From Microbacterium sp. 8M (GTDB lineage: Bacteria; Actinomycetota; Actinomycetes; Actinomycetales; Microbacteriaceae): a stretch of 64,000 nucleotides of DNA. Below the pieces are notes generated by a model. It did not search any database. It was not told the DNA's origin and worked only from the letters and a program-made list of their open reading frames with translations. The position numbers and the translations under genes are program-made. Location: positions 1,329,147-1,393,146 of the forward strand of contig NZ_LR733284.1 of assembly GCF_902506375.1 (NCBI RefSeq), written 5' to 3'. Shown here in pieces: positions 1 through 7,208 of the stretch. Numbering within the stretch: the first letter of the stretch is position 1; every line of letters starts with the position of its first letter.

Positions 1-274
1 GCTCGAGCGCGAGACGGGCTGCGGCGTGATGCATGGGATGCGGAGTCGCGACGTAGACGATGTCGACATCGGGATCCGCCACCAGGGCCTCGTAGGACCC
101 GTGCGCGTGCGGGATGTCGAAGCGGGCCGCGAACGCGTCGGCGGACTCCTGCGAACGGGAGCCGACGGCGACGAGGTCGCGCCCTGCCGTGTGCAGGTCG
201 GCGGCGAAGGCGGCGGCGATGCCGCCCGTGGCGAGGATGCCCCAGCTCAGCGCTGGTGGAGTGTGCCCGGTCAT
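1..274 (-). CDS. Gfo/Idh/MocA family oxidoreductase (N-terminal part, cut by window edge)
   Basis: The reverse strand from 274 reads an N-terminal Rossmann NAD(P)-binding domain. WGILATGGIAAAF fits the nucleotide-binding loop, and a later DVDIVYVATPHPMHH stretch fits the conserved EKP-less variant of the family. About 91 residues are visible before the gene runs off the window. The family oxidises or reduces sugars, inositols and related substrates in the cytoplasm; the substrate cannot be told from this part. The ATG at 274 is supported by a TACGCT -10-like box (reverse strand, 281-286) ending 6 nt upstream, which suggests a leaderless transcript. It diverges from the sulfurtransferase gene. 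Confidence 0.85.
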   Translation of the reverse strand, partial: MTGHTPPALSWGILATGGIAAAFAADLHTAGRDLVAVGSRSQESADAFAARFDIPHAHGSYEALVADPDVDIVYVATPHPMHHAAARLALE

Positions 275-280
275 GCCTCC

Positions 281-347
281 AGCGTAGGCGCATCCGATGT
301 GCCGAGGACCCCGGCGCGATGCCCGCGGCGCAGGTGGTTGGCATGAT
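281..347. promoter_or_regulatory. Divergent leaderless-type promoter region
   Basis: TACGCT lies on the minus strand (281-286) and CATGAT on the plus strand (342-347). Each ends 6 nt before the start codon of its gene (274 minus, 354 plus). The spacing matches the -10 placement of actinobacterial leaderless genes. No clear -35 boxes were seen. Confidence 0.5.
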
Positions 348-353
348 GGGGCC

Positions 354-1211
354 ATGGCCGATCTCATCACCGCCGACGAACTGCTCTCCCTCCTCGCTGA
401 GGGGCCGCAGCCGCGGATCCTGGACGTGCGCTACCGGCTCGGACACACGGACGGGCACGAGAAGTACCTCGCCGGGCATCTGCCAGGCGCCGTGTTCGCC
501 GACCTGGAGGCGGAGCTCGCCGCGCACGGAGGGCCCGCGGACGGACGCCATCCGCTCCCCTCCGACGAGGATCTCGAGCGGGCCGCGCGCCGCTGGGGGA
601 TCCGCGACGGGCAGACGGTCGTCGTGTACGACGACTCGCGTTCGCTGCCCGCGTCGCGCGCCTGGTGGGCCCTGCGCCGCGCGGGGGTCGCCGATGTGCG
701 GGTGCTCGACGGCGGTCTGGGCGCATGGCGGGCGGCCGGGGGAGCGGTCGAGGAGGGCGAGGTCGTGCCGGCGCCGAGCGACGTCGTGCTCGGACGACCG
801 GGCGCGGCGGACGTGCTGGACGCGGATGGCGTGGCGGCGTGGACCGGGGTGCTGCTGGACGCCCGTGCCCCCGAGCGGTTCCGCGGGGAGACCGAGCCGA
901 TCGATCCGGTCGCCGGCCACATCCCCGGCGCCCGCAACCTGCCGATCACCGAGGTGCTCACGGAGGACGCGCGCTTCCGCAGCCCGTCCGAGATCGAGGC
1001 GGCGTTCGAGGCCGTCGGCGCCGGCGAGGAGGTGCCGATCGCGGCGTACTGCGGATCGGGCGTGACCGCGGCCCAGCTCGCGCTCGCCGGGGCCCTCATC
1101 GGGCGCGAGGTGACGGTGTACCCCGGATCCTGGAGTGCGTGGTCGAACACCCCAGGACGTCCCGTCGAGGTCGGAGCGGTGCCCGCCGAGGAGGATCCGC
1201 TGGAGAGCTGA
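354..1211 (+). CDS. sseA: Sulfurtransferase (3-mercaptopyruvate/thiosulfate type)
   Basis: A protein of 285 residues with two rhodanese domains. The N-terminal domain has DVRYRLGHTDG and lacks the active cysteine, as is usual. The C-terminal domain carries the loop AAYCGSGVTA with the persulfide cysteine at about residue 233. The CGSGVT loop fits the mercaptopyruvate sulfurtransferase branch. The enzyme moves sulfur from 3-mercaptopyruvate or thiosulfate to cyanide or thiols. The ATG at 354 was chosen over upstream in-frame starts because the homologous region begins there and a CATGAT box ends 6 nt upstream. A strong terminator follows at 1419. Confidence 0.9.
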   Translation: MADLITADELLSLLAEGPQPRILDVRYRLGHTDGHEKYLAGHLPGAVFADLEAELAAHGGPADGRHPLPSDEDLERAARRWGIRDGQTVVVYDDSRSLPASRAWWALRRAGVADVRVLDGGLGAWRAAGGAVEEGEVVPAPSDVVLGRPGAADVLDADGVAAWTGVLLDARAPERFRGETEPIDPVAGHIPGARNLPITEVLTEDARFRSPSEIEAAFEAVGAGEEVPIAAYCGSGVTAAQLALAGALIGREVTVYPGSWSAWSNTPGRPVEVGAVPAEEDPLES

Positions 1212-1218
1212 CCGCGCC

Positions 1219-1360
1219 CCGCGCTCGCTGAGCTCGACCCGCGCTCGCTGGGCTCGACACGCGGCGCTGATCGCGATGCGCGAGAACAGGCGGACGCGCG
1301 AGGACAGGCGGATCCTGGTCGCGATCGCCTGATCCGGCGTGTTCGCCTGATTCCGCGCGT
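1219..1360. repeat. Three consecutive short tandem doublets in the spacer
   Basis: The spacer 1212-1584 (about 370 nt) has no gene. Its first part consists of three unrelated tandem pairs: 20-bp units at 1219-1238 and 1239-1258 (19/20 identical), 18-bp units at 1278-1295 and 1296-1313 (16/18), and 18-bp units at 1325-1342 and 1343-1360 (15/18). The rest holds the terminator at 1419 and featureless sequence up to the end of the CHAT gene. Confidence 0.75.
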
Positions 1361-1418
1361 CGCGTTCCGCGCGCCGCGGACCGCGGCCGCGCGCGGGGGA
1401 TCCGCACGCGCGTGGAGA

Positions 1419-1455
1419 GGGGTGCCGCCGGTCCCCTCGGCGGCACCCCCGTTTC
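1419..1455 (+). terminator. Rho-independent terminator after the sulfurtransferase gene
   Basis: An 11-bp perfect stem, GGGGTGCCGCC with GGCGGCACCCC, is followed by CGTTT. It lies between two convergent genes, so it may also stop the minus-strand CHAT operon. Confidence 0.75.
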
Positions 1456-1584
1456 GGATCGCTGTGCGTCAACCCGACTGCGCACATCCCCACACCCACG
1501 GTGCCCCAGCGGCCGGCCTGCGCCGACCGCACCATGTCGATCCGCAGAACAAGAGCAGGCGTCCTCCGCCGTGATACATCGGAT

Positions 1585-4056
1585 TCAGAACCCGCGGCCG
1601 TGCGTCTGGAACGACGAGACCACCCCGGTCCGCTCGGAGGCCAGGGCGAGCGCGTGCGCCGGCGGCAGGCCGGCCTCGAGTCCGGAATGGAGCGCGCCGA
1701 GCAGCTCGCACGCATCGTCGTCGGCGACGATCACCGGCGTCGCGATCACGGTGCCGGTGCCGGCGTGCAGCCACACGCGCGTCATCCCGATCGCCTCCCA
1801 CCCCCACCGCACCGACGAGCGGCCGACCTCGCACGCGGACAGCACCACGGTGTCCGGCACGGGCGTCACGCGATCCACGTCGTAGCCGAACAGCGCGCCG
1901 TCGGCGAGCTCCAGACCGGAGAACATCGGGTTGCCGTCGGCGTGACGGCCATGCGCCGCGATGTGCAGCACGCTCAACTGCGCGGTCAGCGCGGTCACGG
2001 CATCGACGGTGGCGTCGTCACCCTGGAGGATCCGCGCTCCCGGCCACGCGGACGCGCCCCGCGCGGCCTCTTCCGCGCCGCGCGGCACGCGCGGACCGAC
2101 GGCGAACCCGGCACCCCGGAACGGTGCGGCATCGCGCGGCTCCCGCCACTGCGTCGCGGAGTCGGCGAGGGTGAACACCCGTCCGCGCATCGCGGGGAGC
2201 ATGCCCCAGGGGACGCCGTTGAGGATCGCAGCCGTGGCGAGCGCCAGACGACGGTCCCCGACGATCGGCAGGACGGGCGCGAGCAGCGCGTCGGAGAGGG
2301 CCGTGAGCCGCTCGTCGAGGGCGCGCCGAACGACGTCTCCCATGGGGCCGCCGCGCACGGTCGCCGACACGTCCAGGTCGGCGCGCAGGCCCGCCATCGC
2401 GCGACGCGCGGGCCAGCGGGGGATGTCCACCACCCGCGCCTCGTCGGCGGTGACGGCGACCGCGACGAGGCCCTCCCGCTGGTACGCGTAGGCGACGAAT
2501 GCCGTCCCCGGATCCAGCTCCGCCTGCAGTTCGGCGAGCGTGATGCGCCGTCTGCCGCCGGCGCGCCCGATCGACGCCCACTCGCGCTGACGCACCTGGG
2601 CGCTCAGCGCGGCGGCGCGGGGCTCGGTGAGCCAGTCGCCGGAGACCGCCTCGGAGCGCAGCATCCGCAGCTCGGCGAGATCGGCGGCGAGACCCGGATC
2701 CGGGGGCGGGCGCAGCGGCACGGTCTGCTGGCTGAGGTGGCGGGCGCGCTCCGACCAGTCGAACACGACCTCGGGGCGGCCCGACCGCACCGCAGCGCCG
2801 AGGCCCGCGTACAGCAGGCCGGCGCCGTGCATCACGAGTGCGGTGGCGAGGTCGAGGCTGCCGAACGAGGCCTGCCATCCCGCGAGCTCGTCGAGTCCGG
2901 CGGCGGCGATCCGCCGTGCGCGTGCGTCGTCACCGGCCGCTGCCGCCCGCGCCGCGCGCACCTCCTGCGCGAGCAGTCGCACCTGCAGCGGCGCGTCGCG
3001 CGGCACCCGGATCGCGGACCGCGCCGGCGGCACCTCCATACCCGTCTGCGCGTGGTGGCGCTGCCACGTCAGCCGCAGCGACGCCGCCTCGGCGCGCATC
3101 CGGTGCGCCCGCAGCTGCGCCTCGACCTGATCCACGGCGCCGTCGGCCGGCGCGCGCACGGAGGTCGCGCGGCCATCGGCCTCCACAGTCAGCAGCGCGC
3201 GCAGCCGCACCGCCTCGGCGCGCACGGCCCACGACTCGCTGCCGACCGCGCGAAACCGCCGCGCCGCCGCCGTTGCGATCGGCGCCGCGCGCTCGGGGGA
3301 GTGGCTCAGCAGCGACCGCGCGAGCTGGAACTCCGCCTCGGCGCGCGCCTGCCGCATCCGATGTGCGCCGAACACCCGGATCACCCGCTCCAGGGTGTGC
3401 TCCGCGTCACGGGTGAGGCCGGCGTCCCGCAGCACCTCGGCACGGTCGCGGTCGCAGATCGCGGCATTCACCGCCGACGCCGTGCTGAGCACCGCGCGGG
3501 CCTCGCCCATCCCCTCCAGGGCGGGGACGAGGTCACCGGCGAGCAGCGCCGCGTAACCGCGGTTGTGCACCGCCATGGCACGGGAGACCTCGTCGCCGGT
3601 CGCCGCGTAGTCCGGCACCGCGCGGTCGAGGTCGGCGATCGCGGCAGCGAGCCGGCCGGCCTGCATGTGCACGACGCTGCGGTTGAGCAGCATCGGACCG
3701 CGGTGCTCCACCTCCTCGCCGATGCCGGCGATCCCGCGGTCGAGCAGCACGAGCGCCTTCGCGAGGTCTCCCCGCTCGAGCGCGACCAGACCGAGCTGCC
3801 CGCAGAGCATCGCGGCGGTCGCCGTCGACAGCCCCGGCCGCGCGAGCGCCTCCACGCAGATCGCCTCGGCGGACGCTCGGTCGCCCTGACGGATGGTGAT
3901 CGCCGCGAGGGATCCGGCGATCCGGGCGCGGAGGTTCGGATCCTCCGTGCGGGCCCGCGCGCGCAGCAGCTCGCGCCGGGCGGCGGCGTTGCGCCCGGCG
4001 TTCAGCTGCGCACGGCCGCGCCGGTAGAGCTCCTCCGCCGTCAGCGTCACCCTCAC
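1585..4056 (-). CDS. TPR-repeat CHAT-domain (caspase-like) protease
   Basis: A protein of 823 residues. The first roughly 500 residues are alpha-helical TPR-like repeats, Ala/Arg-rich and typical of CHAT proteins. The C-terminal part from about residue 510 is a CHAT domain: the catalytic His sits in LHIAAHGRHADG (about H702) and the catalytic Cys in VVLSACEVG (about C742), so the dyad is intact. CHAT proteins are caspase-fold cysteine proteases, several of which act in bacterial immunity or programmed death. There is no signal peptide or membrane segment, so it is probably cytoplasmic. The start is a GTG at 4056. It is the last gene of the sigma / small protein / subtilase / CHAT operon, 71 nt after the subtilase. 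The substrate is unknown. Confidence 0.88.
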   Translation of the reverse strand: MRVTLTAEELYRRGRAQLNAGRNAAARRELLRARARTEDPNLRARIAGSLAAITIRQGDRASAEAICVEALARPGLSTATAAMLCGQLGLVALERGDLAKALVLLDRGIAGIGEEVEHRGPMLLNRSVVHMQAGRLAAAIADLDRAVPDYAATGDEVSRAMAVHNRGYAALLAGDLVPALEGMGEARAVLSTASAVNAAICDRDRAEVLRDAGLTRDAEHTLERVIRVFGAHRMRQARAEAEFQLARSLLSHSPERAAPIATAAARRFRAVGSESWAVRAEAVRLRALLTVEADGRATSVRAPADGAVDQVEAQLRAHRMRAEAASLRLTWQRHHAQTGMEVPPARSAIRVPRDAPLQVRLLAQEVRAARAAAAGDDARARRIAAAGLDELAGWQASFGSLDLATALVMHGAGLLYAGLGAAVRSGRPEVVFDWSERARHLSQQTVPLRPPPDPGLAADLAELRMLRSEAVSGDWLTEPRAAALSAQVRQREWASIGRAGGRRRITLAELQAELDPGTAFVAYAYQREGLVAVAVTADEARVVDIPRWPARRAMAGLRADLDVSATVRGGPMGDVVRRALDERLTALSDALLAPVLPIVGDRRLALATAAILNGVPWGMLPAMRGRVFTLADSATQWREPRDAAPFRGAGFAVGPRVPRGAEEAARGASAWPGARILQGDDATVDAVTALTAQLSVLHIAAHGRHADGNPMFSGLELADGALFGYDVDRVTPVPDTVVLSACEVGRSSVRWGWEAIGMTRVWLHAGTGTVIATPVIVADDDACELLGALHSGLEAGLPPAHALALASERTGVVSSFQTHGRGF

Positions 4057-4090
4057 AGCATGGCGCGTGCACGCTCGCTGCGGGAGTGGT

Positions 4091-4136
4091 TTCTGCGCCT
4101 GCTGCTATGGGTGTTCTGCGCGTGCTGCTACGAGTG
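4091..4136. repeat. 23-bp tandem doublet at the subtilase-CHAT junction
   Basis: Two adjacent 23-bp units (4091-4113 and 4114-4136) share 20 of 23 bases and begin TTCTGCGC. The second unit contains the last codons and the TAG stop of the subtilase (4128-4130). Confidence 0.7.
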
Positions 4137-5951
4137 CGGCGCCGTGCGCGACCGGTCGTCCTGGGCGCAGCGGTCGAGCACCTTCTGCACGGCGTGGGCG
4201 ATCGACGACGCGGGGCGAGCGGTCGGCGCGGCGGAGCCCAGTTCGTGCGCGATCCTCCCGGCGACGATCGGGGCGGCGAAGGATGTGCCGCTCCATACGG
4301 CGAACCCCCCGGCGAAGTCGTCCAGGTCGAGCGTCTCGCGCCGCCGATGCTCGAGGTCGTGGCGCATCCCGGCCTGCGAGCCGCCGTCGAACGCGACCGG
4401 CACCGTGGACAGCACGGAGACCCCGACCGCGTACGTGCGCACCCACGGCCCGATGTTCGAGAACAGCGCGACGGAGCGCCCGGAGGGGTTCAGCGCGCCG
4501 ACGGAGACGTGCGGCGCCAGGTCCTGCTCGTCCGCGGGGTCGATGCCGGACTCCGCCCCCCACGCGAACAGCGCGGCGGGCGAGGACGGCCGATCCGTCG
4601 CGTCGTTGCCGGCCGAGCACACCACGACGCACCCTGCGGCGCGCACCCGTCGCAGCAGGCCGTACAGCTCGCTCAGCGTCTCCTCGGCGCCGGGGGACTC
4701 GTGGAAGAACCCGAAGGACAGGCTCATCACGTCGAGATGCAGCGCGCCGTGCTCGAGCAGCTCCACGACGCGTCCGAGCGCACCGAGCAGGTCGTTCTCG
4801 AGGATCGTCCCGGTGCCGTCGGAGACGCGGATCGGCAGGATCTGCGCCTCCGGACACGCCTGGAGGATGAGTCCTGCGATGAAGGTGCCATGCCCCGCGA
4901 CCGGATCCAGATGGCCGTCCAGCGGGTCGCTCAGCGACAGGTGCGATTCAGGGTCCGTCGCCGGATCGACGAGCCCGAGCGGCTCGCCGCTGAGGCTCGT
5001 CCGCTCGATCAGCACCGGATCGGCGGGGTCGTCGCCGAACCAGGGGTGCACCCCGCAGCCGGTGTCGAGCACGGCCACCACCGGCCGGCGCGCGCCTGAT
5101 GGCAGCGGCGTGCGCTCGGGCGCAGGACCGGTCCAGGCGACCGGTGTCCGTCCGCCGAGGCCGGGGTACGCGTAGCTCGCGAGACCCGCGGGGTTGCCGG
5201 TGAAGGGGTTGCCGGTGAAGGGGTTCCCGGTGAAGGGGTTCCCGGTGAACGGGTTCCCGGTGAAGGGATTTCCGGTGAACGGGTTGCCCGTGAAGGGATT
5301 GCCGGTGAACGGGTGGATCCCGAGCACGTGGTTCAGCGCGACGCCCTGGATGCCGTCGTCGCGCGCGGCAACGAGCAGTCGCCAGGCGTCCGGCGCGTGC
5401 AGCGGGCGCCCGTCGCGCGCCGCACCTGCGGACACCGAGATGCGCAGGCGCGTCGAATCCGCGACACCGGAGCGACCGCGGTCCGAGGAGGGCCTGGACG
5501 TGGGCTCGCGGCTCCCCGCATCGCGGTCCGCCGCACCGCGCGCTCCTGCGTCACGCCCTCCCGCGCCGCGCTCCGTCCGGCGGACGCCCCTCGCGTCCTC
5601 CCCGGCGGCCGCCACGTCGTCCGGGGCCGGCCCGGTGTCGTCCCGGGTGGGCACCGCGTCTTCCAGCCGCTCCGGCGCGACATCCCAGCCGAGCATGCCG
5701 GCGAGCTCGGCGAGGCGCTCATCGCCGCGCCTGCCCGTGTGGTCCACCTCGAAGAACTCCGGGCGCACCAGCAGCACGTCCGGCTCGTAGACGGTCGTAT
5801 GCGCGCGCGGCCCTCGCGCCGGCTGCAGGGTCATGTCCAGCACCGCCGCTCGCACCCGCGCGGCGCGCTCCCGCTCGCGCCAGCCGGGGCGAGCGCGGTG
5901 CTCCGGCCCGCTCCCGCCGTCATCGCGATCGTCATCGCCGTCCTGTGCCAT
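4128..5951 (-). CDS. Cytoplasmic S8 (subtilisin-like) protease with FTGNP repeats
   Basis: A protein of 607 residues. Residues 1-80 hold a small domain (VYEPDVLLVRPEFFEV), residues 100-170 are charged and disordered, and residues about 214-254 are eight perfect FTGNP pentapeptides. The subtilisin domain follows. The triad is intact: Asp about 296 (VAVLDTGCG), His about 354 (VAGHGTFIAG), Ser 557 (WSGTSFAAPIVAG); the oxyanion region reads CSAGNDA. There is no signal peptide and no transmembrane anchor, so unlike most subtilases it should work inside the cell. It lies 45 nt after the small protein gene and precedes the CHAT gene. A role as processing partner of the CHAT protease is inferred from context only. 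Confidence 0.88.
   Translation of the reverse strand: MAQDGDDDRDDGGSGPEHRARPGWRERERAARVRAAVLDMTLQPARGPRAHTTVYEPDVLLVRPEFFEVDHTGRRGDERLAELAGMLGWDVAPERLEDAVPTRDDTGPAPDDVAAAGEDARGVRRTERGAGGRDAGARGAADRDAGSREPTSRPSSDRGRSGVADSTRLRISVSAGAARDGRPLHAPDAWRLLVAARDDGIQGVALNHVLGIHPFTGNPFTGNPFTGNPFTGNPFTGNPFTGNPFTGNPFTGNPAGLASYAYPGLGGRTPVAWTGPAPERTPLPSGARRPVVAVLDTGCGVHPWFGDDPADPVLIERTSLSGEPLGLVDPATDPESHLSLSDPLDGHLDPVAGHGTFIAGLILQACPEAQILPIRVSDGTGTILENDLLGALGRVVELLEHGALHLDVMSLSFGFFHESPGAEETLSELYGLLRRVRAAGCVVVCSAGNDATDRPSSPAALFAWGAESGIDPADEQDLAPHVSVGALNPSGRSVALFSNIGPWVRTYAVGVSVLSTVPVAFDGGSQAGMRHDLEHRRRETLDLDDFAGGFAVWSGTSFAAPIVAGRIAHELGSAAPTARPASSIAHAVQKVLDRCAQDDRSRTAPHS
5191..5310. repeat. Eight 15-bp tandem repeats coding for FTGNP
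   Basis: Eight in-frame 15-bp units lie within the subtilase gene. They differ only at silent positions (for example tgccgg/tcccgg/ttccgg), so the pentapeptide is kept exactly while the DNA has drifted. This argues for selection on the peptide rather than very recent slippage. Confidence 0.9.
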
Positions 5952-5996
5952 CTGCGCCTCCTGCTCGATCCGTCGTCCGGCACCTCATGTCCTGCA

Positions 5997-6467
5997 TCAC
6001 ACCTCGAACTGCGGGGTGCGGAACTCGCTCGGCGCGCCGTCCGCGCCTCGGATGATCAGCCGCAGCGCCGACAGCCCCGCCGGCACCCCGTCGAACGCGA
6101 ACCGCCCCAGCCCCGAGACCTCCGCGTTCCAGGTCCGGTCGCCCTGCGCGAGACGGATCGCCAGGGCGTCGCCGTCCACCCAGCCGTCCACACGGCGCAG
6201 GTCCGCGTCGGTCGCGGTGACGTGCAGCACCACCCCGGTGCGCCCGTCGCTGAACTGCAGGGTCGCGGTATCGGCCTCGCCGCGCACGGCGGCCAGCCCC
6301 TCCTGCTCCACGAGCGTCAGCAGGGCGTACTCGCGGCCGAGGTCCTCCACCGCGACGGCGGCGACCATGCGGTCCGCCAGTCCCGCGGGCATCTCGTCCT
6401 CCGCCTCCCACATCGCACGCAGTCGCGCGAACAGCGCCGCGTCGGCGGCGGTCTCGTCAACGGTCAT
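5997..6467 (-). CDS. Small protein encoded between sigma factor and subtilase
   Basis: A protein of 156 residues without a membrane segment. The first 60 residues are acidic and helical (MWEAEDEMPAGLADRMVAAV, then EDLGREYALLTLV). The C-terminal half is beta-rich (WNAEVSGLGRFAFDGVPAG), resembling carboxypeptidase-regulatory or Ig-like modules. The gene start overlaps the sigma-factor stop by 11 bp, implying translational coupling. Position suggests a sigma regulator or an adaptor for the proteases, but it has no zinc-binding anti-sigma motif. The function is unknown and the family is recognised only by context. Confidence 0.75.
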   Translation of the reverse strand: MTVDETAADAALFARLRAMWEAEDEMPAGLADRMVAAVAVEDLGREYALLTLVEQEGLAAVRGEADTATLQFSDGRTGVVLHVTATDADLRRVDGWVDGDALAIRLAQGDRTWNAEVSGLGRFAFDGVPAGLSALRLIIRGADGAPSEFRTPQFEV

Positions 6468-7104
6468 GGTCCTCCTCCTCCCATCCGTCCTTCTGCAGCA
6501 GCGCGCGGAGCTTGCCCAGGCACCGCTGCCGGGTCGGTCCGATCGAACCGACCGGCATCGCCAGATCCTGTGCGATCCGTGCGTAGTCCGGCCGCTCGTC
6601 GAACGCCACCACACGCAGGAGTCTCTGGCAACGCGGGTTCAGCGCCCCGACCGCCAGCCACAGCGCCCCGGCCTGCGAACCGCGCTGCGCCTGGTGCTCC
6701 GCCGACTCCCCGCGCGGCAGCAGCGGCTCGAGGTCGTCGGCCTCGGTGGGATCCGCCCTGCGCTGCAGGCGCCCCACGCGCCACGCCTCGCGCCGGGTGC
6801 ACAGCGTCAGCCAGCCCGACACCGCGAGGGGCTCCTCGATCGCCGCGTTCCGCCGCACGAGGGCCAGCCACGTCGACTGCACCACGTCCTCGGCGAGCGC
6901 ACGGTCCAGCCCGTACGCCCGGGCCACGTGCCACAGCACCGGTGTCATCAGGCGCACCAGCTCGTCCATCGCGCGCGGCTCGCCGTCGCGCCAGCGCACG
7001 AAGAGCTCGGCTGCGCGCTCCCAGCGCGGCCGTTCCGCCCCGGGGGCGTCGTCGCGCTCCTCGGGCGGCTGTGTGCGGTCATCCGTGGCCGTCATGGCGC
7101 CCAT
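6457..7104 (-). CDS. ECF-like sigma-70 family RNA polymerase sigma factor
   Basis: A protein of 215 residues. Region 2 is at about 45-90 (LVRLMTPVLWHVARAYGLD, then EDVVQSTWLALVRR) and region 4 at about 150-205 (LNPRCQRLLRVVAF, then YARIAQDLAMPVGSIGPTRQ with the helix-turn-helix). The VGSIGPTR signature is shared by a group of actinobacterial sigma factors. It is first in the operon with the subtilase and CHAT genes and probably controls it. The start may be ATG 7104 or ATG 7095; 7104 is preceded by GGAG. A candidate promoter sits just upstream. Confidence 0.88.
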   Translation of the reverse strand: MGAMTATDDRTQPPEERDDAPGAERPRWERAAELFVRWRDGEPRAMDELVRLMTPVLWHVARAYGLDRALAEDVVQSTWLALVRRNAAIEEPLAVSGWLTLCTRREAWRVGRLQRRADPTEADDLEPLLPRGESAEHQAQRGSQAGALWLAVGALNPRCQRLLRVVAFDERPDYARIAQDLAMPVGSIGPTRQRCLGKLRALLQKDGWEEEDHDR

Positions 7105-7126
7105 TGTCTCCACACGGGGCAGGAGA

Positions 7127-7155
7127 GCGATAGTGGCTCCCTGATACATGTTCCG
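7127..7155 (-). promoter_or_regulatory. Candidate autoregulated promoter of the sigma/protease operon
   Basis: On the minus strand CGGAAC (7150-7155) is followed after 17 nt by TATCGC (7127-7132). GGAAC is the classic -35 core of ECF-type promoters, so the operon may be read by its own sigma factor. The -10 box is ambiguous. Confidence 0.4.
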
Positions 7156-7161
7156 TCCACG

Positions 7162-7196
7162 GATCCCGGATCCGGTGCCGATCCGGATCCGGTGCC
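7162..7196. repeat. 17-18 bp tandem doublet between sigma factor and MurE genes
   Basis: Two adjacent units (7162-7179 and 7180-7196) are near-identical copies ending GGATCCGGTGCC, one base different in length. Confidence 0.65.
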
Positions 7197-7208
7197 CGCC
7201 GACGACGG

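Noticed and set aside
1501..5175. 1224-codon open frame on the plus strand
   Set aside because: It lies antisense to the CHAT and subtilase genes, is Arg/His/Gly-rich without domains, and arises because stop codons are rare at this GC content.
5191..5310. Short regularly spaced repeats that could suggest a CRISPR array
   Set aside because: Units are 15 bp, contiguous without spacers and in frame in a protease gene.
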